20,188 nt of DNA from Myxococcota bacterium (GTDB lineage: Bacteria > Myxococcota_A > UBA9160 > PR03), in contig JALOQG010000040.1 of NCBI GenBank assembly GCA_025453505.1, forward strand, positions 1 through 20,188, read 5' to 3'. Below the pieces are notes generated by a model that was given only the letters and a program-made list of their open reading frames with translations, did not search any database and was not told where the DNA came from. Shown piece by piece: positions 14,179 through 20,188 of the stretch; position 1 is the stretch's first letter, and every line of letters starts with the position of its first letter. Made by a program: the position numbers and the translations under genes.

Positions 14179-16508
14179 GCGGGCTCCGCCGCGACCACCG
14201 AAACGCGCGGCGCGAGGGCGCGGTCCTCCGCCAGGCGCCGCACCTTTCCGCGCAGCTCGAAGGCGCCGGTGAGCCGCGCGTCCGCGCTCGACGCGCCGAT
14301 CTCGACGTCGATGCGCCCCGGCTCGACGATACGCACGAGATCGGCGCCGGTGAACGAGCACAGATCGGCCGGGACCTCGAAGCGGACGCGCGCCGCGGCT
14401 CCCGGCTCGAGCGCGACGCGCGCGAAGCCGCGCAGCTGGCGCAACGGCCGCGTCACGCTCGCCACCGGATCGCGCAGATAGAGCTGCACGACCTCGGCGC
14501 CGGCGCGCGCTCCCGCGTTGCGCAGCGTGCACGCGATCTCGACCGTGCCGTCCGTCCCGATCACGTCCGGCGTGATCGCGAGATCCGCGTACGCGAAGCG
14601 CGTGTACGAGAGCCCGTGGCCGAACGCGAACACCGGCTCGAACGCGGGGAGCGGCGGCACGCCGCGCGTCAACTCCTTCGCGTCGTAGCTGCGCGGCATC
14701 GCGCCCGCGCCGCGTGCGAAGGTCAGCGACGTCTTGCCGCTCGGATTGACGGCGCCGGTCAGCACGTCGGCGATCGCGGCGCCGCCGTCTTGTCCGGGAA
14801 ACCACGCTGCGACGATCGCGGCCGCGCGGCCCGCGATGCGCGAGAGGTCGAAGGGCCGGCCGTTGACGAGCACGACGACGGTCGGCGTACCCGTGTCGAG
14901 CACGGCGTCCACGAGTTCGCCCTGCACGCCCGGCAGCACGAGCGAATCGGCGTCGGTGCCCTCGCCCACCGTACCGGTCCGGAAGTGCCCGGCCTTGTCG
15001 CCGACGACGACGATCGCGACGTCGGCGCCGCGCGCCGTCTCGGCCGCCGATGCGATGCCGGAGCGGTCGTCCGAGACGTGGCCCCTCGACGCGAGGATCC
15101 GACAGCCCTCGGCGAACGCGACGCGCGCGGCGCCGAGCCGCTCGCGCAGCGCCTCGAGCACGGTCGGGGCGCGATCTCGCGGGGCGTCGGGGAAGTGCGA
15201 CGCGACGTGGTTCTGGAACGAGTAGTTCCCGAAGAGCGCCATCGGATCGTCGGCGTTCGGGCCGATCACCGCGACGCGCACCGCGCCGGCCGCGAGCGGC
15301 AGCACGCCGTCGTTCGCGAGCAGCACGATCGAGCGCTCGGCGACGCTGCGCGCGAGCGCGCGCTCTTCGGGCCGGTCGAGCTCGATCGCGTCGAGGTCCG
15401 CGTAGGGTCGCTCGAAGATCCCGAGCGCGAACTTGAGACGCAGCACGCGGCGCACGCTCTCGTCGAGCGCCGCTTCGTCCACGAGACCGCGGTCGAGTGC
15501 GTCGGCGAGGTGCGGGTAGCACTCGCCCATCGGCAGCTCGACGTCGAGGCCGGCGGCGAGCGCCGCGGCGGCCGATTCCGCCGGCGTCTCCGTCACGTGA
15601 TGGAGCTGGTGCAGCATGCGCACCGCGAAGTAGTCGGCGACGACGATGCCGTCGAAACCCCAGCGCTCACGCAGCGTCTCGGTCAGGAGGAAACGCGACG
15701 CCGCGCACGGCACGCCGTCGATGTCCTGATAGGCGTTCATCACCGACTTCGCGCCCGCCGTCTTCACGGCCATCTCGAACGGCACGAGGAACACGTCGGC
15801 CACTTCGCGCGGACCGGCGTGCAGCGGCGCGAAGTTGCGCCCTCCCTCCGAACCCGAGTAGCCGCAGAAATGCTTCAGCGTCGCGGCGATGCCGTCGCGC
15901 AGATCGTCGCCCTGCAATCCGGCGACGTACGCGGAGACGATCGAGCCCACCAGGAACGGGTCCTCGCCGACGGTCTCCTCGACGCGGCCCCAGCGCGCGT
16001 CGCGCGCGACGTCGGCGACGGGCGCCAGCGCCTGGTGCGTGCCGACGGCGCGCATCTGGCGGCGGATCGCGTGTGCGACGCGGCGGATCAGATCGGGATC
16101 CCAGGTCGCGCCGTAGTTGAGCGGCGACGGGAACTGCGTCGCGCCCTGCGCCATGAAGCCGGACAGCGACTCCTCGTGCGCGATCGCCGGAACGCCGAGC
16201 CGCGTCGTCTCGATCAGGTACTTCTGGAACGCGTTCAGCGCGCGTGCGCCGTCGCGCGGATCGACGGGCCGGCTGCCGAGCGGGCGCGTGATCTGTCCGA
16301 TGCCGTGGCGCAGCTGCTCGCGCTGGTCCACGGGCGTGCGCATGAACATGCCCTGGAACGGCGCGAAGTCGCCGCTGGCCGGATCGAGCGTCAGCCACAC
16401 CGAGCAGAGCTGGCCGATCTTCTCGTCGCGGCTCATGCGCGCGAGCAGATCCTCGCTGCGGCGGTCGATCGAGAGCGAAGCGTCGCGGTACGCGGGTCGT
16501 TCAGGCAT
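14175..16508 (-). CDS. Glycoside hydrolase family 3 (beta-glucosidase/beta-xylosidase)
   Basis: The 777-aa protein starts at ATG 16508, overlapping the preceding PEP-CTERM gene by 8 nt. GH3 layout is complete. The N-terminal TIM-barrel domain (about 15-365) contains IGQLCSVWL, GEDPFLVG, LKHFCGYS and the nucleophile motif GFDGIVVADY with Asp292. The alpha/beta sandwich (about 390-610) contains SIVLLANDGVLPL, VAVIGPNAD and GEGTDADSLVLPG with the likely acid/base Glu516. A C-terminal fibronectin-III-like domain (about 655-745) follows FAFGHGLSYT. It removes beta-linked sugars from non-reducing ends. There is no signal peptide, so it should act in the cytoplasm on imported oligosaccharides or glycosides. 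Downstream location from xylA/xylB makes beta-xylosidase an attractive guess, but specificity cannot be read from sequence. Confidence 0.93.
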   Translation of the reverse strand: MPERPAYRDASLSIDRRSEDLLARMSRDEKIGQLCSVWLTLDPASGDFAPFQGMFMRTPVDQREQLRHGIGQITRPLGSRPVDPRDGARALNAFQKYLIETTRLGVPAIAHEESLSGFMAQGATQFPSPLNYGATWDPDLIRRVAHAIRRQMRAVGTHQALAPVADVARDARWGRVEETVGEDPFLVGSIVSAYVAGLQGDDLRDGIAATLKHFCGYSGSEGGRNFAPLHAGPREVADVFLVPFEMAVKTAGAKSVMNAYQDIDGVPCAASRFLLTETLRERWGFDGIVVADYFAVRMLHQLHHVTETPAESAAAALAAGLDVELPMGECYPHLADALDRGLVDEAALDESVRRVLRLKFALGIFERPYADLDAIELDRPEERALARSVAERSIVLLANDGVLPLAAGAVRVAVIGPNADDPMALFGNYSFQNHVASHFPDAPRDRAPTVLEALRERLGAARVAFAEGCRILASRGHVSDDRSGIASAAETARGADVAIVVVGDKAGHFRTGTVGEGTDADSLVLPGVQGELVDAVLDTGTPTVVVLVNGRPFDLSRIAGRAAAIVAAWFPGQDGGAAIADVLTGAVNPSGKTSLTFARGAGAMPRSYDAKELTRGVPPLPAFEPVFAFGHGLSYTRFAYADLAITPDVIGTDGTVEIACTLRNAGARAGAEVVQLYLRDPVASVTRPLRQLRGFARVALEPGAAARVRFEVPADLCSFTGADLVRIVEPGRIDVEIGASSADARLTGAFELRGKVRRLAEDRALAPRVSVVAAEPA

Positions 16509-17076
16509 TCCGGGCGCGGACGTTACCCGACCGTCGCGCCGCGAGTACCACGAGTCCGATCCCGATCGCGCCGAGCGTGCCGGGCTCCGGGACCGGCACC
16601 GGACGCATGCGCAGCAGGAAGCCGGCTTCCATGCCGCCGACGCCCCAGTCCTCGCCACTGCCGAACGGGGCGCCGAGATCGAGCCCGGCGGCCTCGGCCG
16701 GATCGAAGCGCACCTCGGCGGCGTCCGAGCGGAAGGCGATCCACGCGACCCGACCGGCGTTGGCCGTCGCAGTGCCGACGTCGAGCGATGCGCCGACGAC
16801 CTCGATCTCGAACGCGCTCCAGACCTCGCCGGTCAGGTTGTCGACCAGCGCGTTCCACGCGATCGCGGCGCCGTCCTCCGGCTCGAGCACGATCGCGAGC
16901 GTCATCGGCGTCGCGGTCGTGAAGTCGGGGTCGATCGCGAGCTGGCCCGGGCCGGGCGAGGAGAAGTCGACGGCGTTGCCGCCGAGATCGCTGCTCGCGA
17001 GATCCAGGAACGCCGCGCGTGCAGCCGGTGCGAGCACGATCGAAGCGATCAGCAGGGCGAAGCATCGCGCGCGCAT
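16501..17076 (-). CDS. PEP-CTERM sorting-domain exported protein
   Basis: The 191-aa protein has a Sec signal peptide (residues 1-22, hydrophobic FALLIASIVLAPAARA) and a C-terminal PEP-CTERM signal: VPEP at 162-165, hydrophobic helix GTLGAIGIGLVVLA, then RR and further basic residues. The roughly 140-residue mature domain is acidic, beta-rich and Cys-free (LAIVLEPEDGAAIAW, WSAFEIEVVGASL) with no recognisable catalytic motif. Its ATG overlaps the stop of the PhoX-like gene by 1 nt (TGATG), and its stop overlaps the GH3 start, so all three should be translated together. An exosortase elsewhere in the genome would process it. A surface or matrix role is expected; the exact function is unknown. 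Confidence 0.88.
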   Translation of the reverse strand: MRARCFALLIASIVLAPAARAAFLDLASSDLGGNAVDFSSPGPGQLAIDPDFTTATPMTLAIVLEPEDGAAIAWNALVDNLTGEVWSAFEIEVVGASLDVGTATANAGRVAWIAFRSDAAEVRFDPAEAAGLDLGAPFGSGEDWGVGGMEAGFLLRMRPVPVPEPGTLGAIGIGLVVLAARRSGNVRARNA

Positions 17077-18545
17077 CACAGCGGACCTCGCGCCCACGGA
17101 CCCGAGATCGCGAAGGTCACGCCGGGGCGTTGCACGTTGACGAAGAGCCAGCGGCCGGTCGGGTCGAAGCAGGCGCCGCAGAACTCGACGCCGCGGTAGT
17201 TGCCCGGCGCGATCGCCGGACGGCCGGGCAGCGCCGACTCGATCAGGATGCGGTTGCGCGCGAACTCGAACGACGCGCCGTCGCGCGTGAAGCCGAGCAG
17301 CCGCGTGCCTTCGGGATTGGTGTTGTCCTCGCAGCACACGATGCCGCCGCGCGGACTCAGCGTGATGTTGTCGGGGTTGTCCGCGCCGGGCGCGTCGGCC
17401 GAGACGAAGAACGCCTCGAGCGTGCCGCCTCGCGTCTCGTCGGGGTCGGGCTCGTAGCGCCACACGACGCCGTTGCCGTCGGCGCCACCGCTCGTGTCCA
17501 CGAACCAGATCGAGCCGGCGTGATACCAGCAGCCCTCGAGGCGGTCGAAGCGCGCACCGCCCCGGTCGCGGCCTTCGGTGTACGGCATCGACGGTCCGAA
17601 ATAGAGGAAGGTGCCCTGCGCCGCTTCCGGCAGGGCGGACGGATCGTCGATCGGCACCCAGTCCACGACGAAGGTCTGTCCCGTCTCCGGGCGATCGAGG
17701 TCGGCGCCGTCGGCGCCGACGACGCGCAGCATCTCGAGGCGGCCGCCCGCTTCCAGCGCTCCGACGCGCGCGGAGCGGTCGTTCGGCAGATAGCGATAGA
17801 AGCCCGAGATCGGCTCGTTGTCCTCGGTCTCGTAGACGATGCCGCTCGCCGGATCGACGGCGGCGGCCTCGTGCTTCATGAGTCCCATGTCGAGGATCGG
17901 CACGGCGCTCGCGGGACCCAGCGACGGCGCCGGCACCTCGAACACGAAGCCGTGTACGAGACCGCCGAGATTCGAGCCGTCGGCGATCGTCTCTTCGCAG
18001 CTGAGCCAGGTGCCCCACGGCGTCGGGCCGCCCGCGCAGTTGACGGCCGTCCCGCCGAGGCTCGGCGCCGTCGAGACGAGTTCGCCGCGCCGGAAGAGCA
18101 GCGTCGTCGTGCCGCCGGAAAGGCCGTTGCGGCCGATCGGAACCGGGTCGTAACAGGGCGCGTTGGTGCGGCCGCCGATCACGGGCCCGAAGGTGTTCTC
18201 GTGATTGCGGATCAAGACGAGGTCGCCCGCACGGCCGGGCAGCACCTGCACGACCGCCATGCCGTCGGGCCGCTCGGGAACGAGCGAGCCGTCCGTCATC
18301 GGGTCGCCGGTCCAGGACATCGAGCGGTACGTGAAGTCGGGCGGAAGGTTCAGGAGCGGCAGCCCGGTGGTCTGGTCGAGCGTGGGCACGGGCGTGCCGT
18401 AGGGGTTCGGAACGGGCGAGTCCGCCGCGCGCGGTCGCCCCGCGTTCGCCGTGCGCGCGAGCAGCGCCGAGAGGCCCGTGGGAGCCGTCGCGAGCAGCGC
18501 TGCGCCGCCGCGCAGCAACGAGCGCCGGGAGAATCCAGAAGACAC
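17076..18545 (-). CDS. Tat-exported PhoX-like (DUF839) phosphatase-family protein
   Basis: The 489-aa protein starts at GTG 18545, chosen because GGAGG ends 5 nt upstream. Residues 5-35 form a twin-arginine signal (FSRRSLLRGG then a mild hydrophobic stretch), so it is exported folded. DUF839/PhoX hallmarks are visible: RNHENTFG (113-120), GGTAVNCAGGPTPWGTWLSC (164-183, ending in CEET), KHEAAAVDP (224-232), ETEDNEPISGFYRY (239-252), FDRLEGCWY (333-341), DNPDNITLSPRGG (389-401) and WLFVNVQRPG near the end. PhoX enzymes are calcium/iron phosphatases with a beta-propeller fold; this protein is shorter than well-known PhoX, so phosphatase activity is likely but unproven. It follows xylA by 65 nt and its ribosome-binding site lies in a hairpin. 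The PEP-CTERM gene overlaps its stop. Confidence 0.88.
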   Translation of the reverse strand: MSSGFSRRSLLRGGAALLATAPTGLSALLARTANAGRPRAADSPVPNPYGTPVPTLDQTTGLPLLNLPPDFTYRSMSWTGDPMTDGSLVPERPDGMAVVQVLPGRAGDLVLIRNHENTFGPVIGGRTNAPCYDPVPIGRNGLSGGTTTLLFRRGELVSTAPSLGGTAVNCAGGPTPWGTWLSCEETIADGSNLGGLVHGFVFEVPAPSLGPASAVPILDMGLMKHEAAAVDPASGIVYETEDNEPISGFYRYLPNDRSARVGALEAGGRLEMLRVVGADGADLDRPETGQTFVVDWVPIDDPSALPEAAQGTFLYFGPSMPYTEGRDRGGARFDRLEGCWYHAGSIWFVDTSGGADGNGVVWRYEPDPDETRGGTLEAFFVSADAPGADNPDNITLSPRGGIVCCEDNTNPEGTRLLGFTRDGASFEFARNRILIESALPGRPAIAPGNYRGVEFCGACFDPTGRWLFVNVQRPGVTFAISGPWARGPL

Positions 18546-18550
18546 GTGCA

Positions 18551-18571
18551 CCTCCGAGATGTCCTCGGAGG
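18551..18571 (-). promoter_or_regulatory. RBS-sequestering hairpin before the PhoX-like gene
   Basis: In the minus-strand transcript, CCTCCGAG, a 5-nt loop (GACAT), and CTCGGAGG form a perfect 8-bp stem. The 3' arm contains the GGAGG (18551-18555) used to start translation at GTG 18545, and the 5' arm contains CCTCC. Folding would hide the ribosome-binding site. No U-tract follows, so a terminator role is less likely. Confidence 0.55.
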
Positions 18572-18610
18572 AAGTGGCGAGAACGTCGCGTCGGTGGCGT
18601 GAAGACCCGG

Positions 18611-19921
18611 CTACGTGAAGCGGGAGACCAGATTTTCCAGCATTTCCTGGCGGCCCGAGACCGGCTGGGGCTCGAGATCGTTGGCGAGGACGTGGCCTGC
18701 GAGGTCTTCGAGGCTCTTGCGGCCGCTCAGGATCTCGCGGCCGAGTTCGTGCTCCCAGCCGAGGTAGCGCTCTTCGCGGAAGCGCTCGAGGCGGCCGTCG
18801 GAGAGGATCGCCTCCGCCGCCAGCAAGCCGCGCGCGATCGCGTCCATGCCGCCGACGTGCGCGTGGAAGAGATCCGTCGCGTCCACGCTCTGGCGACGCA
18901 GCTTCGCGTCGAAGTTGAAGCCGCCACCGTGCAGTCCACCGCCGCGCAGGATCTCGAGCCACGCGAGCGCCCACTCGCGCGGGTCGTCCGGGAACTGGTC
19001 GGTGTCCCAGCCGAGCCGCGGATCGCCGCGATTCGCGTCGACGCTGCCGAGCAGTCCGTTCGCCGCCGCGTAGGCCAGCTCGTGCGCGAAGTCGTGGCCC
19101 GCGAGCGTCGCGTGGTTGACCTCGATGTTGAGCTTGTACTCGCGCTCGAGCCCGTAGTTCTGGAGGAACGCGTGCACCGCGGCCGCGTCGAAGTCGTACT
19201 GGTGCTTGGTCGGCTCGAACGGCTTGGGCTCGATCAGCAGCGTGCCGCCGAAGCCGATCCGGTGCTTGTGCTCCGCGACGAGCGCGAGGAAGCGGCCCAT
19301 CTGATCCGCTTCGCGACGCAAGTCCGTGTTGAGAAGCGTGTCGTAGCCCTCGCGTCCGCCCCACAGCACGTAGTTGGCGCCGCCGAGCCGGTGCGTCGCC
19401 TCGAGGCAGTGCTTCACCTGCGCGGCCGCGTAGGCGAAGACCTCGGGATCCGGGTTGGTCGCCGCGCCGGCCGCGTAGCGCGGATGGCCGAAGAGGTTCG
19501 CGGTGCCCCAGAGCAGCCCGATGCCACTCTTCTGCATGTGCTTCTCGACGCGCTCGAGCACGCGGTCGAGCAGCGCGTGACTCTCGCGCAGCGTGGCGCA
19601 CTCGGGCGCGACGTCGCGATCGTGGAAGCAGAAGAACGGTGCGCCGAGCTTCGCGATCAGCTCGAAGGCGGCGTCGATCTTGCGCTCGGCGCCCTTCACG
19701 GCGTCGGGCTCGGCGAGCCAGGCGCGCTCGAAGGTGCCGGCTCCGAACACGTCCGAGCCCGGCCAGCAGAACGTGTGCCAGAAGCAGACCGCGAAGCGCG
19801 TGTGTTCGCGCAGCGTGCGGCCGAGCACGACGCGATCGGCGTCGTAGAAGCGGAACGCGAGCGGGTCCGATGCTTCGGGCCCGCCGAAGCGGATCGGCTC
19901 GACGTCGGGAAAGAAGCTCAT
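18611..19921 (-). CDS. xylA: Xylose isomerase
   Basis: The 436-aa cytoplasmic enzyme converts D-xylose to D-xylulose (and glucose to fructose, less well), using two divalent metal ions. The start at ATG 19921 has GGAGG 6 nt upstream, and length matches the class II enzyme of Proteobacteria. All catalytic positions are seen: FCFHDRDV with His100 and Asp103, NYVLWGGREGYDTLLNT (183-199), IEPKPFEPTKHQYDFD with Glu231 and Lys233, NIEVNHATLAGHDFAHEL with Glu267 and His270, Asp295 in GSVDANRG, Asp306 and Asp308 in GWDTDQFP, and Asp338 in FNFDAKLR. The start overlaps the xylB stop by 4 nt (ATGA), so the two pathway enzymes are coupled. The next gene (PhoX-like) begins 65 nt after the xylA stop on the same strand. 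Confidence 0.97.
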   Translation of the reverse strand: MSFFPDVEPIRFGGPEASDPLAFRFYDADRVVLGRTLREHTRFAVCFWHTFCWPGSDVFGAGTFERAWLAEPDAVKGAERKIDAAFELIAKLGAPFFCFHDRDVAPECATLRESHALLDRVLERVEKHMQKSGIGLLWGTANLFGHPRYAAGAATNPDPEVFAYAAAQVKHCLEATHRLGGANYVLWGGREGYDTLLNTDLRREADQMGRFLALVAEHKHRIGFGGTLLIEPKPFEPTKHQYDFDAAAVHAFLQNYGLEREYKLNIEVNHATLAGHDFAHELAYAAANGLLGSVDANRGDPRLGWDTDQFPDDPREWALAWLEILRGGGLHGGGFNFDAKLRRQSVDATDLFHAHVGGMDAIARGLLAAEAILSDGRLERFREERYLGWEHELGREILSGRKSLEDLAGHVLANDLEPQPVSGRQEMLENLVSRFT

Positions 19922-20188
19922 CGCGATCCTCCAGCGGGAAAGAGCGGCCGCAGGGCAGCATAGAGCGCGCGCCAGTGCGCGAGCGGCGCGGCGTATGCGT
20001 CGGCGAGCGCCGCTTGCGGTTCCACGACCTCGCGAACCGGCGGCGCGATGCAGACCGTCGCCGGCGCTTCGCCGGTCGCGGCGAGCCGTGCGAGTCGCGC
20101 GGCGCCGAGCGCCGGTCCGACGTCCGCGCCCGCGCGATACACGAGCGGCTGGCGCAACACCGACGCGAGGATGCGGCCCCACAGCCGG
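19918..20188 (-). CDS. xylB: Xylulokinase, C-terminal part (5' end beyond window)
   Basis: The frame is open to the window edge at 20188, so only the last 89 or so residues are present. They read LWGRILASVLRQPLVYRAG then ADVGPALGAARLARLA, the conserved end of the FGGY sugar-kinase fold, followed by a variable tail with VREVVEPQAALADAYAAPLA as in bacterial xylulokinases. The GTG at 20160 is internal, not a start. The full enzyme phosphorylates D-xylulose to xylulose-5-phosphate, the step after XylA. The stop overlaps the xylA start (ATGA). Assignment to XylB rather than another FGGY kinase rests on this C-terminus and on the adjacent xylA. Confidence 0.88.
   Translation of the reverse strand, partial: RLWGRILASVLRQPLVYRAGADVGPALGAARLARLAATGEAPATVCIAPPVREVVEPQAALADAYAAPLAHWRALYAALRPLFPAGGSR

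Noticed and set aside
14179..15522. Upstream in-frame extension of the YfhO-like frame, making a 1188-codon open frame
   Set aside because: It lies antiparallel-free but out of frame within the GH3 gene on the same strand, is Arg/Ala-rich nonsense, and the GTG at 14178 coupled to the GH3 stop gives a natural membrane-protein start.
1..20188. tRNA, rRNA, CRISPR, insertion sequence or prophage signals
   Set aside because: None found: no T-loop-like GTTCRA segments in a cloverleaf context, no regularly spaced direct repeats, no transposase or integrase frames.

Overview
This is a very GC-rich window with strong G/C preference at third codon positions and almost no spacer DNA. No stretch over about 190 bases lacks a gene, and I saw no rRNA, tRNA, CRISPR array, insertion sequence or integrase. 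Two secreted proteins with PEP-CTERM tails, a Tat-exported PhoX-like protein and a lipoprotein indicate a Gram-negative bacterium with an exosortase system. A lineage among uncultured deltaproteobacterial-type groups (Myxococcota/Binatota-like) would fit, but that is a low-confidence guess.

Region by region. Positions 1-2834: the 3' part of a GT-B glycosyltransferase, a convergent membrane-anchored SGNH hydrolase overlapping it by 25 bp, and a PEP-CTERM protein. Positions 2841-6156: a lipoprotein alpha/beta-hydrolase divergent from a PhoA-family alkaline phosphatase, then a convergent nitroreductase. Positions 6260-8822: a PlsC-type acyltransferase, then typA/bipA, which carries an internal deletion plus frameshift. 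Positions 8809-11954: a regulatory-metabolic module in which a TetR regulator and a ferritin-like di-iron protein form one operon, divergent from a cytochrome P450. The intergenic region between them holds a perfect 16-bp palindrome and a degenerate second copy 32 bp away. Positions 11956-20188 (minus strand): one tightly packed gene train, read in the order xylB (partial), xylA, Tat-exported PhoX-like/DUF839 protein, PEP-CTERM protein, GH3 glycosidase, YfhO-like polytopic membrane protein. Four of its five junctions overlap by 1-8 nt. The only gap (65 nt, after xylA) contains a hairpin that would bury the Shine-Dalgarno sequence of the next gene.

How the genes may work together. XylA and XylB form the classical xylose to xylulose-5-phosphate route, and the co-oriented GH3 enzyme, which lacks a signal peptide, could release pentose or glucose from imported oligosaccharides. 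The PEP-CTERM, PhoX-like and YfhO-like proteins suggest that the same transcript also serves the cell envelope. The P450 and di-iron protein look like a pair of oxidative enzymes under a TetR switch with an unknown substrate.

Promoter pattern: several genes without a Shine-Dalgarno sequence have a TANNNT -10-like hexamer only 6-10 nt before the start codon, which suggests leaderless transcripts. Genes with a good Shine-Dalgarno sequence have the hexamer 27-28 nt upstream. All promoter, operator and terminator calls are by eye.
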